From positions 1-64,000 of the forward strand of contig NZ_BAABJJ010000028.1 in the NCBI RefSeq assembly GCF_039543245.1: a DNA stretch of 64,000 bases, in the 5' to 3' direction. A program made the position numbers and the translations under genes. The notes beneath the pieces are model-generated. The model saw only the letters and a program-made list of their open reading frames with translations. It was not told where the DNA came from and ran no database searches. How positions within the stretch are numbered: position 1 is the first letter of the stretch; every line of letters begins with the position of its first letter. The stretch is from Algibacter_G agarivorans. Its GTDB lineage: Bacteria; Bacteroidota; Bacteroidia; Flavobacteriales; Flavobacteriaceae. Of the stretch, positions 26,401 to 34,870 are shown in pieces.

Positions 26401-27295
26401 TGATGATTATGCGCATTTAGTATCTGGAAAATGGACTACTGATGAGCATACCAATAATTTGGTTGCTGATTTAATTCACAATTACAAAATTAAAGAGAAC
26501 GATTTACAAGGATCGTTGCGCCGAGAGAAGTTTACCATTTCTGTAGGTGATGAGTTACCGGCAGGAATTATCAAACTCGCTAAAGTTTACATTGCTAAGA
26601 AACGTAAACTTAAAGTGGGTGATAAAATGGCAGGACGTCACGGTAATAAAGGTATTGTGGCTCGTATTGTTCGTCAAGAAGATATGCCTTTCTTAGAAGA
26701 TGGAACGCCTGTTGATATTGTATTAAACCCACTTGGTGTACCGTCTCGTATGAATATCGGTCAGATTTATGAAACAGTTCTTGGATGGGCTGGTCAAAAA
26801 TTAGATCGTACTTATGCAACTCCAATTTTTGATGGAGCAACTATAGATCAAATCAACGAGTTTACAGATGAAGCTGGAATTCCAAGATACGGACATACTT
26901 ATTTATACGATGGTGGAACAGGAAAGCGTTTTGATCAACCAGCAACTGTTGGTGTGATTTACATGCTGAAACTTGGTCACATGGTTGATGATAAAATGCA
27001 CGCACGTTCTATTGGACCTTACTCATTAATCACACAACAACCTCTTGGTGGTAAAGCACAATTTGGTGGTCAGCGTTTTGGTGAGATGGAAGTTTGGGCA
27101 CTTGAAGCTTATGGAGCATCAAGTACTCTACGTGAGATTTTAACTGTAAAATCTGATGATGTAATTGGTAGAGCCAAAACTTACGAAGCAATCGTAAAAG
27201 GTGAACCAATGCCAGATCCAGGATTACCAGAATCATTCAACGTACTTATGCACGAATTGAAAGGTTTAGGTTTGGATATCAGATTAGAGGAGTAA
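23483..27295 (+). CDS. rpoB: DNA-directed RNA polymerase subunit beta
   Basis: A 1270-residue catalytic subunit. ATG 23483 is preferred to the TTG one codon earlier. The rifampicin pocket (NQLSQFMDQTNPLAEITHKR and RLSALGPGGLSRERAGFEV) has the usual susceptible-type residues. Other marks are GRLCPIETPEGPNIGLI and the C-terminal GQRFGEMEVWALEAYGA stretch that packs on beta'. The gene is complete and separated from rpoC by 83 bp containing a CAGT-rich repeat. Confidence 0.99.
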   Translation: MLSTQAERLNFSSIVNKTDYPDFLDIQIKSFQDFFQLETKSEERGDEGLYNTFMENFPITDSRNQFVLEFLDYFVDPPRYAIEECIERGLTYSVPLKARLKLYCTDPEHEDFETIVQDVYLGTIPYMTPSGTFCINGAERVVVSQLHRSPGVFFGQSFHANGTKLYSARVIPFKGSWIEFATDINQVMYAYIDRKKKLPVTTLFRAIGFERDKDILEIFDLAEEVKVSKSGLKKYVGRKLAARVLNTWHEDFVDEDTGEVVSIERNEIVLDRDTVIDKENIEEILEADVKTILLHKESAEQGDYAIIHNTLQKDPTNSEKEAVEHIYRQLRNAEPPDEETARGIIDKLFFSDQRYSLGEVGRYRMNKKLQLDIGMDKQVLTKEDIITIIKYLIELINSKAEIDDIDHLSNRRVRTVGEQLSSQFGVGLARMARTIRERMNVRDNEVFTPIDLINAKTLSSVINSFFGTNQLSQFMDQTNPLAEITHKRRLSALGPGGLSRERAGFEVRDVHYTHYGRLCPIETPEGPNIGLISSLSVFAKVNSMGFIETPYRKVTDGVVDIKNAPIYLSAEEEEDKLIAQATVEVDDNGKILHEKVIARMEGDFPVIDPAGLHYTDVAPNQISSISASLIPFLEHDDANRALMGSNMMRQAVPLLLPQAPIVGTGLERQVASDSRVLINAEGNGEVLYVDANEIKIRYDRTEDEAKVSFDSDIKTYQLVKFRKTNQGTSINLKPIVVKGNKVTKGQVLCEGYATQKGELALGRNMKVAFMPWKGYNFEDAIVISEKVVREDIFTSIHIDEYSLDVRDTKLGNEELTNDIPNVSEEATKDLDENGMIRVGAEVKPGDILIGKITPKGESDPTPEEKLLRAIFGDKAGDVKDASLKASPSLHGVVIEKKLFARAVKDKRKRAQDKDDILALEAQYDRKFDDLKDVLIEKLFAIVNGKTAQGIFNDLGEEVLPKGKKFTLKMLNAVDDYAHLVSGKWTTDEHTNNLVADLIHNYKIKENDLQGSLRREKFTISVGDELPAGIIKLAKVYIAKKRKLKVGDKMAGRHGNKGIVARIVRQEDMPFLEDGTPVDIVLNPLGVPSRMNIGQIYETVLGWAGQKLDRTYATPIFDGATIDQINEFTDEAGIPRYGHTYLYDGGTGKRFDQPATVGVIYMLKLGHMVDDKMHARSIGPYSLITQQPLGGKAQFGGQRFGEMEVWALEAYGASSTLREILTVKSDDVIGRAKTYEAIVKGEPMPDPGLPESFNVLMHELKGLGLDIRLEE

Positions 27296-27378
27296 AAAAT
27301 AGTTGGCAGTCACCGTGTCCAGTTAGCAGTTTATGCTAGATACTGAATACTTAGGCTGAGACTGAAAAGTTAAGAAAA
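27296..27378. repeat. CAGT-rich repeat tract between rpoB and rpoC
   Basis: The gap holds GGCAGTC, CCAGTTAGCAGTTT, TACTGAATACT and CTGAGACTGAAAAGTT in series, a loose alternation of CAGT and its complement ACTG. The same words occur as exact hexamer tandems at 42777-42798 and 54191-54213. Confidence 0.45.
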
Positions 27379-30300
27379 ATGGCAAGAAAACAAGATAAGC
27401 ATACAGTAAAGAGATTTAATAAAATCTCCATTGGTTTAGCGTCACCAGAGTCTATTTTAGCAGAGTCTAGAGGTGAGGTTTTAAAACCAGAAACTATCAA
27501 TTATCGAACTCACAAACCAGAACGTGATGGTTTGTTCTGTGAGCGTATTTTTGGTCCTGTAAAGGATTACGAATGTGCTTGTGGTAAATATAAAAGAATC
27601 CGTTATAAAGGTATTGTCTGCGACCGTTGTGGTGTAGAAGTAACCGAAAAGAAAGTACGTCGTGATAGAGTAGGGCACATCAACCTTGTTGTACCTGTTG
27701 CTCACATTTGGTACTTCCGTTCATTACCAAACAAAATAGGTTATTTATTAGGATTACCTTCTAAGAAATTAGATATGATAATTTACTACGAACGTTACGT
27801 AGTAATTCAACCAGGTAATGCCAAAAATGAAGAAGGTGAACCATTACAAAAAATGGACTTCTTAACCGAAGAAGAATACTTAAATATTCTTGAAGCACTT
27901 CCGCAAGACAATCAGTATTTAGATGATGAAGACCCAAACAAGTTTTTAGCCAAAATGGGTGCTGAATGTTTAATTGATTTATTAGCAAGAATAGATTTAC
28001 AAGCTTTGTCTTATGAATTACGTCATAAAGCAAACACAGAAACATCTAAACAACGTAAAACGGAAGCTTTAAAGCGTTTGCAAGTTGTTGAAGCATTACG
28101 TGAATCTAACAATAACAGAGAAAATCGTCCAGAATGGATGATTATGAAAGTTGTGCCAATCATTCCACCAGAATTACGTCCTTTAGTACCGTTAGATGGT
28201 GGCCGTTTCGCAACGTCTGATTTAAATGATTTATATCGTCGTGTCATTATCAGAAACAACCGTTTAAAAAGACTAGTTGAGATAAAAGCACCAGAAGTTA
28301 TTTTGCGTAATGAAAAACGTATGTTACAAGAATCTGTTGATTCATTGTTTGATAACACACGTAAATCTTCTGCTGTAAAAACAGATTCTAACAGACCATT
28401 AAAATCATTATCAGATTCACTTAAAGGTAAGCAAGGGCGTTTCCGTCAAAACTTACTTGGTAAGCGTGTTGATTATTCTGCACGTTCGGTAATTGTTGTT
28501 GGACCAGAATTAAAATTATTTGAATGTGGATTGCCTAAAAATATGGCAGCTGAATTATACAAACCTTTCGTAATTAGAAAATTAATTGAAAGAGGTATTG
28601 TAAAAACAGTAAAATCTGCAAAGAAAATTATAGATAAAAGAGAGCCAGTGGTTTGGGATATCTTGGAAAATGTTCTTAAAGGACATCCAGTACTACTTAA
28701 CCGTGCTCCTACACTACACAGGTTGGGTATACAAGCTTTCCAACCAAAATTAATTGAAGGGAAAGCCATCCAGTTGCACCCATTAGTGTGTACAGCATTT
28801 AACGCAGATTTTGATGGTGACCAAATGGCGGTACATTTACCACTTGGGCCAGAAGCTATTTTAGAATGTCAATTATTAATGTTGGCATCTCATAATATCT
28901 TAAATCCAGCAAATGGTTCACCAGTTACAGTACCTTCTCAGGATATGGTTCTTGGTCTGTATTATATGACTAAGTTACGTAAATCTACTCCAGAAGTGCC
29001 AATTCAAGGTGAAGGATTAACGTTCTATTCTCCAGAGGAAGTTGAAATAGCCTTCAATGAGCAAAGAGTAGATTTAAATGCAGGGATTAAAGTAAGAACC
29101 ATTGATATTAACGAAGATGGTAAACTTGCTCCTATGATTATTGAAACAACAGTAGGGCGTGTGTTATTTAATCAAAATGTACCGCAAGCAGCAGGATATA
29201 TTAATGAAGTATTGACTAAAAAGTCATTAAGAGATATTATTGGTGATATTCTTAAAGTAACATCAGTTCCTGAAACAGCAGATTTCTTAGACGCAATTAG
29301 AACTTTAGGGTTTAAATTTGCATTCCAAGGCGGATTGTCATTCAGTTTAGGAGATATTATCATTCCGCCAGAAAAACAAGGCATGATTGATAAAGCCAAT
29401 GGTTTAGTTGATGGTATTACAGGTAACTATAATATGGGACTTATTACCAACAACGAACGATATAACCAAGTTATTGATATCTGGACCTCAACAAATGCAG
29501 AATTGACCGAATTGTCAATGAAACGTATTCGTGAAGATCAACAAGGATTCAACTCGGTGTTTATGATGCTTGATTCTGGAGCTCGTGGATCTAAAGAACA
29601 GATTCGTCAGCTTACAGGTATGCGTGGATTAATGGCAAAACCTAAAAAATCTAATGCAGGTGGAGGAGAGATTATTGAAAACCCAATTCTTTCTAACTTT
29701 AAAGAAGGACTTTCAATTTTGGAATACTTTATTTCTACTCACGGTGCACGTAAAGGTCTTGCCGATACAGCACTTAAAACTGCCGATGCAGGTTATTTAA
29801 CACGTCGTTTAGTAGATGTTTCTCAAGACGTTATAATCAATACAGAAGATTGTGGTACGCTTAGAGGTGTTGAAGTTGAACCATTGAAGAAAAATGATGA
29901 AGTTGTTGAAACTTTAGAAGAAAGAATCGTTGGTCGTGTATCATTAAATGATGTACATAATCCATTAACTGATGAGTTGTTAGTTTCAGCTGGTCAATTA
30001 ATCGAAGATGATATTGCTAAAGCTATCCAATACTCTCCAATCGAGAGTGTAGAAGTACGTTCAGCATTAACTTGTGAAGCTTTAAAAGGTATTTGCTCTA
30101 AATGCTATGGACGTAACCTAGCTACTGGGAAAATGGTACAACGTGGTGAAGCTGTTGGTGTAGTTGCTGCACAGTCTATTGGTGAACCTGGTACACAGTT
30201 AACATTACGTACGTTCCACGTAGGTGGTATTGCTGGTAACATTTCTGAAGATAATAAATTGGCTGTTAAGTTTGATGGTATTGCAGAAATTGAAGATTTA

Positions 30301-31680
30301 AAAACAGTTAAAGGTCAAGATAATGAAGGTAATGATATTGATATCGTTATTTCTAGAACATCTGAACTTAAGCTAACAGACAAGAAAACAGGTATTGTTT
30401 TAAGTACAAATAATATTCCTTACGGGTCAACTATTAATGTTAAGAATGGCGATAAATTAAGTAAAGGTGATGTGATTTGTACTTGGGATCCCTATAACGG
30501 TGTAATTATTTCAGAATTTGCTGGTAAAGTGAGGTATGAAAACATTGAACAAGGGGTTACCTATCAAGTTGAAATTGATGAGCAAACTGGTTTCCAAGAA
30601 AAAGTGATTTCTGAATCTAGAAACAAAAAGCTTATTCCAACACTAATAATTGAAGATTCTAAAGGTGAAACTATACGTTCATATAATTTACCAGTAGGAG
30701 CTCACTTAATGATTGATGATGGTGAGAAAATTATTGTTGGTAAGATTTTAGTTAAGATTCCTCGTAAATCTGCAAAAGCAGGTGATATTACAGGAGGTTT
30801 ACCACGTGTAACCGAGTTGTTTGAAGCTCGTAACCCATCTAATCCAGCAGTTGTAAGCGCTATTGATGGTGTGGTTTCTTTCGGAAAAATCAAAAGAGGT
30901 AACCGTGAGATTATAGTAGAATCTAAGTTAGGTGATGTTAAAAAATACTTAGTAAAGTTATCTAATCAAATTCTTGTACAAGAAAATGATTATGTAAAAG
31001 CAGGTATGCCTTTGTCTGATGGTTCTATTACGCCTAACGATATTTTAAATATCAAAGGCCCTTCAGCGGTTCAACAATACTTAGTTAACGAAGTACAAGA
31101 AGTATATCGTTTACAAGGTGTTAAAATTAATGATAAGCACTTTGAAGTTGTTGTAAGACAAATGATGCGTAAAGTTAGAATCATTGATTCTGGTGATACT
31201 ATATTCTTAGAAGATCAATTGGCTCATAAAGCAGATTTCATTAAAGAAAATGATGATATCTTTGGAATGAAAGTTATTGAAGATGCAGGAGATTCAGTAA
31301 ATCTTAAAGCAGGACAAATTATTTCGCCTCGTGATTTAAGAGATGAAAATTCTATATTACGTCGTGAAGATAAAAATCTTGTAGTAGCTAGAGATGCACA
31401 ACCAGCAACGGCTACGCCAATACTACAAGGTATTACAAGAGCATCGCTTCAAACTAAGTCATTTATTTCTGCGGCATCGTTCCAGGAAACAACTAAAGTT
31501 CTTAATGAAGCAGCAGTAGCTGGTAAAGTTGATTCTTTAGAAGGCTTGAAAGAAAATGTAATTGTTGGACATAGAATTCCAGCAGGTACAGGTATGAGAA
31601 CTTACAAAGACATTATTGTTGGCTCTAAAGAAGAGTTTGACGAAATGATGCAAGTAAAACAAGAATTAAATTATAATTAA
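27379..31680 (+). CDS. rpoC: DNA-directed RNA polymerase subunit beta'
   Basis: A 1433-residue catalytic subunit. The N-terminal zinc site uses Cys66, Cys68, Cys81 and Cys84. The catalytic Mg2+ loop NADFDGDQMA has Asp477, Asp479 and Asp481. The second zinc site lies around CGTLRG and CEALKGICSKCYGRN. Bridge-helix/trigger-loop sequence GEPGTQLTLRTFHVGG is intact. The end of the gene is followed by a palindromic repeat and a strong terminator at 31737-31772. Confidence 0.99.
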   Translation: MARKQDKHTVKRFNKISIGLASPESILAESRGEVLKPETINYRTHKPERDGLFCERIFGPVKDYECACGKYKRIRYKGIVCDRCGVEVTEKKVRRDRVGHINLVVPVAHIWYFRSLPNKIGYLLGLPSKKLDMIIYYERYVVIQPGNAKNEEGEPLQKMDFLTEEEYLNILEALPQDNQYLDDEDPNKFLAKMGAECLIDLLARIDLQALSYELRHKANTETSKQRKTEALKRLQVVEALRESNNNRENRPEWMIMKVVPIIPPELRPLVPLDGGRFATSDLNDLYRRVIIRNNRLKRLVEIKAPEVILRNEKRMLQESVDSLFDNTRKSSAVKTDSNRPLKSLSDSLKGKQGRFRQNLLGKRVDYSARSVIVVGPELKLFECGLPKNMAAELYKPFVIRKLIERGIVKTVKSAKKIIDKREPVVWDILENVLKGHPVLLNRAPTLHRLGIQAFQPKLIEGKAIQLHPLVCTAFNADFDGDQMAVHLPLGPEAILECQLLMLASHNILNPANGSPVTVPSQDMVLGLYYMTKLRKSTPEVPIQGEGLTFYSPEEVEIAFNEQRVDLNAGIKVRTIDINEDGKLAPMIIETTVGRVLFNQNVPQAAGYINEVLTKKSLRDIIGDILKVTSVPETADFLDAIRTLGFKFAFQGGLSFSLGDIIIPPEKQGMIDKANGLVDGITGNYNMGLITNNERYNQVIDIWTSTNAELTELSMKRIREDQQGFNSVFMMLDSGARGSKEQIRQLTGMRGLMAKPKKSNAGGGEIIENPILSNFKEGLSILEYFISTHGARKGLADTALKTADAGYLTRRLVDVSQDVIINTEDCGTLRGVEVEPLKKNDEVVETLEERIVGRVSLNDVHNPLTDELLVSAGQLIEDDIAKAIQYSPIESVEVRSALTCEALKGICSKCYGRNLATGKMVQRGEAVGVVAAQSIGEPGTQLTLRTFHVGGIAGNISEDNKLAVKFDGIAEIEDLKTVKGQDNEGNDIDIVISRTSELKLTDKKTGIVLSTNNIPYGSTINVKNGDKLSKGDVICTWDPYNGVIISEFAGKVRYENIEQGVTYQVEIDEQTGFQEKVISESRNKKLIPTLIIEDSKGETIRSYNLPVGAHLMIDDGEKIIVGKILVKIPRKSAKAGDITGGLPRVTELFEARNPSNPAVVSAIDGVVSFGKIKRGNREIIVESKLGDVKKYLVKLSNQILVQENDYVKAGMPLSDGSITPNDILNIKGPSAVQQYLVNEVQEVYRLQGVKINDKHFEVVVRQMMRKVRIIDSGDTIFLEDQLAHKADFIKENDDIFGMKVIEDAGDSVNLKAGQIISPRDLRDENSILRREDKNLVVARDAQPATATPILQGITRASLQTKSFISAASFQETTKVLNEAAVAGKVDSLEGLKENVIVGHRIPAGTGMRTYKDIIVGSKEEFDEMMQVKQELNYN

Positions 31681-31696
31681 ATATTGTCTTCCCGCG

Positions 31697-31716
31697 CCTG
31701 CCTGCTGGTAGGCAGG
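31697..31716. repeat. CCTGCC palindromic repeat, copy 1
   Basis: CCTGCCT (31697-31703) pairs with AGGCAGG (31710-31716) around a 6-base loop. It is GC-rich within AT-rich surroundings, and a related but less perfect copy is at 55614-55628. Confidence 0.6.
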
Positions 31717-31736
31717 AAGGCGGAAATCTATAAAAC

Positions 31737-31772
31737 AAAAGCCTTCATGTAAATTAACTTGAAGGCTTTTTT
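31737..31772 (+). terminator. Terminator of the rplK-rpoBC transcript
   Basis: An 11-bp stem AAAAGCCTTCA/TGAAGGCTTTT (31737-31747 with 31760-31770) with further Ts after it, 57 bp downstream of the rpoC stop and 24 bp before the next start codon. Confidence 0.85.
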
Positions 31773-31795
31773 AATTAAATTAAGTTATTAAGATT

Positions 31796-32113
31796 ATGGC
31801 AGACGAAAAAGATAATAAAAAGCAAGGTCAAATTAATATTGAGCTTGATGAGAAGGTTGCAGAAGGGACATATTCCAACTTAGCAATAATAAATCATTCA
31901 GTTTCTGAATTTGTTGTTGACTTTGTAAACATTATGCCTGGAGTGCCAAAAAGCAAGGTTAAATCTCGAATAATACTAACGCCCCAACACGCTAAGCGTC
32001 TACTAAAAGCTTTAGCAGATAATGTCGCTAGATTTGAAAGCGCTCATGGAGAAATTAAAGATTATGAACAACCACCAATACCATTAAATTTTGGGCCAAC
32101 GGGTCAAGCATAA
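31796..32113 (+). CDS. DUF3467 family protein
   Basis: A 105-residue protein recognised as DUF3467 by EGTYSNLAIINHSVSEFVVDFV and the KVKSRIILTPQHAKRLLKAL segment. The family is widespread and often encoded next to rpoC in Bacteroidota, but its job is unknown. It lies behind the rpoC terminator, so it may depend on readthrough or a promoter not recognised here, and is followed at once by a bidirectional terminator. Confidence 0.85.
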   Translation: MADEKDNKKQGQINIELDEKVAEGTYSNLAIINHSVSEFVVDFVNIMPGVPKSKVKSRIILTPQHAKRLLKALADNVARFESAHGEIKDYEQPPIPLNFGPTGQA

Positions 32114-32115
32114 AA

Positions 32116-32156
32116 AAAAAAAAGCCTTTGAAAATATTTTCAAAGGCTTTTTTTTA
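32116..32156. terminator. Bidirectional terminator between DUF3467 and 4Fe-4S protein genes
   Basis: A perfectly symmetric 15-bp arm pair (32121-32135 and 32136-32150, core AAGCCTTTGAAAAT) flanked by A and T runs. It can stop transcription from both convergent genes. Confidence 0.85.
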
Positions 32157-32189
32157 TGGCAGATTTCACTAATACCAATTTGAATAATA

Positions 32190-32417
32190 TTAAGCCACTT
32201 CTTTATTAGCGTAAAATTGTAATGCACCAGATGGGCATTTTTTTACCTGTTTTATTGTTTTTTCAGAAGAAGCGCCATCTAGGTCAACCCAAGGGATTAC
32301 TGAATTTCTAAAAACATTGGAAAGTTCTTTGGCACAAGTTTCGGATTGAGTACATACACAAGGGTCGTAGGTTACAGTGATATCAGCATTGCTGAATTCT
32401 TTATCGCTAATTTTCAT
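32190..32417 (-). CDS. (4Fe-4S) mono-cluster protein, Fer4_19 type
   Basis: A 75-residue protein with cysteines in DPCVCTQSETCAKEL and KKCPSGAL, the spacing of the divergent 4Fe-4S mono-cluster family (PF06902 type). Such proteins are small electron carriers or cluster stores of uncertain partner. It ends toward the shared terminator at 32116-32156 and is transcribed separately from prfC. Confidence 0.82.
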   Translation of the reverse strand: MKISDKEFSNADITVTYDPCVCTQSETCAKELSNVFRNSVIPWVDLDGASSEKTIKQVKKCPSGALQFYANKEVA

Positions 32418-32537
32418 AGTTTAATCATTTTGGGGTTTATGATGTATTCCCTAAATTTAAAAATAGAGTAGTTAAGTGTTTAGAATACTCGTTAAAAAGA
32501 CCTTTTGAACTTATTAATAAACGATATACATCTTGTT

Positions 32538-34127
32538 TTAATCAAATTCTGAAGTAAAGTGAAGTTTAATATTTGGATATTTTTGCTGTGTCATCTGTAA
32601 TGAAAATGATGAATCAGCTAAAAACACAAGTTGATTTTGTTTGTCTTTAGCTAAAAAGCGTTGTTTAACTCTAATAAATTCTTTGTATTCGTCAGTTTTA
32701 GAGTTTTTAGGATCAACCCAACATGCTTTAAAAACATTTAGGTTTTCATAAGTACATTTTGCTCCGTACTCATGCTCTAATCTATATTGAATGACTTCAT
32801 ATTGAAGCGCTCCAACGGTACCGATTACTTTTCTGCCATTAAGTTCTAAAGTAAACAATTGGGCAACACCTTCATCCATGAGTTGGTCTACGCCTTTAGT
32901 TAGTTGTTTAGATTTTAAAGGGTCTGCATTGTTAATATATCTAAAATGTTCTGGCGAAAAACTAGGAACACCTTTATAGTTTAAAATTTCACCTTCGGTT
33001 AAAGTATCACCAATTTTAAAAGTTCCGGTGTCTTGTAAACCAACAATATCACCAGGGTAGGAGATATCCACTATTTCTTTCTTTTCAGCAAAAAAAGCAT
33101 TAGGGCTGGAAAATTTTACTTTTTTATTATTCCTAACGTGTAAATAAGGTGCATTACGTTTAAATTCTCCAGAAACAATTTTAACAAAAGCTAAACGGTT
33201 TCTATGGTTAGGATCCATATTAGCATGTATTTTAAATACAAATCCTGTAAACTTATCTTCTTTTGGGTCAACCAAACGCTCTTCACTCTGTTTTGGTCTT
33301 GGTTTAGGAGCAATTTCAACAAAACAATCTAATAATTCCCTAACTCCAAAGTTATTTAAAGCAGAACCAAAGAACACAGGTTGTTGTTCTCCATTTAGAT
33401 ATTTAGCTTTATCAAATTCAGGATAAATGCCTTCAACAAGTTCAATTTCTTCACGTAAAGTATTGGCTGCTTTTTCTCCAACTAATTTATCTAATTCAGG
33501 AGAGGTCAAATCTGAAATCTCAATGGTTTCTTCAATATCTTTTCTGCTATCTCCACTAAAAAGGTTGAGGTTTTTCTCCCAAATATTATAAATACCCTTA
33601 AAATCATAACCCATACCTATCGGGAAACTTAGAGGCACCACTTTTAAGCCTAATTTTTGCTCAACTTCATCTAATAGATCAAAAGCATCTTTTCCCTCTC
33701 TATCCATTTTATTAATGAATACAATCATAGGGATATTTCGCATTCTACAAACTTCAACTAATTTTTCAGTTTGTTCCTCAACACCTTTTGCTACATCAAT
33801 AACTACTATTACACTATCAACAGCAGTAAGGGTTCTAAAGGTGTCTTCTGCAAAATCTTTATGCCCAGGTGTATCAAGAATGTTTATTTTAATACCATCA
33901 TATTCAAAAGCCAAAACAGAAGTAGCAACCGAAATACCACGTTGGCGCTCAATCTCCATAAAATCACTGGTAGCACCTTTCTTAATTTTATTACTTTTTA
34001 CAGCTCCTGCTTCTTGTATAGCGCCACCAAAAAGAAGTAGTTTTTCTGTTAAAGTGGTTTTTCCAGCATCAGGGTGGGAAATGATACCAAAGGTTCGTCT
34101 GCGTTCTATTTCTTTTAAAAAACTCAT
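32538..34127 (-). CDS. prfC: Peptide chain release factor 3
   Basis: A 529-residue translational GTPase that removes RF1/RF2 from the ribosome after termination. G motifs are SHPDAGKTTLTEKLLLFG (near 18), DTPGHKDF (near 87) and NKMDRE (near 141); the switch-region sequence DFMEIERQRGISVATSVLAF is characteristic of RF3 rather than EF-G. Domain II and III and the C-terminus (VLADSSF-like FLADSSFSLQMTQQKYPN) are complete. A -7 box TATCTTTG lies at 34150-34157 on the minus strand. Confidence 0.97.
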   Translation of the reverse strand: MSFLKEIERRRTFGIISHPDAGKTTLTEKLLLFGGAIQEAGAVKSNKIKKGATSDFMEIERQRGISVATSVLAFEYDGIKINILDTPGHKDFAEDTFRTLTAVDSVIVVIDVAKGVEEQTEKLVEVCRMRNIPMIVFINKMDREGKDAFDLLDEVEQKLGLKVVPLSFPIGMGYDFKGIYNIWEKNLNLFSGDSRKDIEETIEISDLTSPELDKLVGEKAANTLREEIELVEGIYPEFDKAKYLNGEQQPVFFGSALNNFGVRELLDCFVEIAPKPRPKQSEERLVDPKEDKFTGFVFKIHANMDPNHRNRLAFVKIVSGEFKRNAPYLHVRNNKKVKFSSPNAFFAEKKEIVDISYPGDIVGLQDTGTFKIGDTLTEGEILNYKGVPSFSPEHFRYINNADPLKSKQLTKGVDQLMDEGVAQLFTLELNGRKVIGTVGALQYEVIQYRLEHEYGAKCTYENLNVFKACWVDPKNSKTDEYKEFIRVKQRFLAKDKQNQLVFLADSSFSLQMTQQKYPNIKLHFTSEFD

Positions 34128-34149
34128 AAATGTTTATACAAATGGGTTG

Positions 34150-34157
34150 CAAAGATA
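34150..34157 (-). promoter_or_regulatory. -7 box upstream of prfC
   Basis: TATCTTTG read on the minus strand fits TAnnTTTG and lies 22 bp before the prfC start. No well-spaced TTG was found, so only the -7 element is claimed. Confidence 0.5.
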
Positions 34158-34229
34158 CTATTAATAACTTCAATTAAAATACCCAATCTTAATGCTTTTA
34201 TATTTATTAGAATGTAATTTAACAAGTTA

Positions 34230-34249
34230 TAATTTTGTTTGTATTTTTG
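34230..34249 (+). promoter_or_regulatory. Promoter region of idi (two -7 boxes)
   Basis: TAATTTTG at 34230-34237 and TATTTTTG at 34242-34249 both fit TAnnTTTG. The leader to idi would be about 90-110 nt and contains a 20-codon open frame. Confidence 0.55.
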
Positions 34250-34261
34250 TTTAACTATGAA

Positions 34262-34324
34262 ATGAGAAATAACATTAAGTTGATGCCAACCGATATGTTT
34301 ATTGACGCATTACATCTGACCTAA
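34262..34324 (+). CDS. Possible 20-residue leader peptide upstream of idi
   Basis: ATG 34262 opens a frame of 20 codons (MRNNIKLMPTDM to ALHLT) ending in TAA at 34322-34324, 21 bp before idi and downstream of two -7 boxes. It may be a translated leader or chance; nothing in the peptide identifies a function. Confidence 0.25.
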   Translation: MRNNIKLMPTDMFIDALHLT

Positions 34325-34345
34325 ATTGAAAATAGAAATTAACAG

Positions 34346-34870
34346 ATGAAAGAAGAAAAAGTAATCCTTGTTAACGAAATGGATGAGCAAATTGGTTTAA
34401 TGTCTAAAATGGAAGCACATGAAAAGGCATTGTTGCATCGTGCTTTTTCGGTTTTTGTTTTTAATGATAAAAACGAACTAATGTTGCAACAACGTGCGCT
34501 AAATAAATATCATTCACCAGGACTTTGGACGAATACCTGTTGTAGTCATCAAAGAGATGGCGAAACCAATATTCAAGCAGGGAGAAGGCGTTTACAAGAA
34601 GAAATGGGCTTTGTAGTAGATTTGAAAGAAACCATTTCATTTATTTATAAAGCACCTTTTGATAATGGTTTAACTGAGCATGAATATGATCATGTTATGT
34701 TAGGTAAATACAATAGTGAACCGGTTATTAATATAGATGAAGTTGCAAGTTGGAAATGGATGCCTTTGGAAGACGTAAAAGTTGATATATCATTACATCC
34801 TGAGTTATATACAGAATGGTTTAAAGTGATTTTTGATAAATTCTACGAACATATAAATATAGGAACTTAA
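34346..34870 (+). CDS. idi: Isopentenyl-diphosphate delta-isomerase, type I
   Basis: A 174-residue enzyme that interconverts IPP and DMAPP, the isoprenoid building blocks. The NUDIX-like fold has the catalytic Cys in WTNTCCSHQRDGETN (near 66), the metal-binding segment RRRLQEEMGF, and the second catalytic Glu in TEHEYDHVMLG (near 114). The stop codon shares one base with the ATG of the next gene, so translation is coupled. Confidence 0.95.
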   Translation: MKEEKVILVNEMDEQIGLMSKMEAHEKALLHRAFSVFVFNDKNELMLQQRALNKYHSPGLWTNTCCSHQRDGETNIQAGRRRLQEEMGFVVDLKETISFIYKAPFDNGLTEHEYDHVMLGKYNSEPVINIDEVASWKWMPLEDVKVDISLHPELYTEWFKVIFDKFYEHINIGT

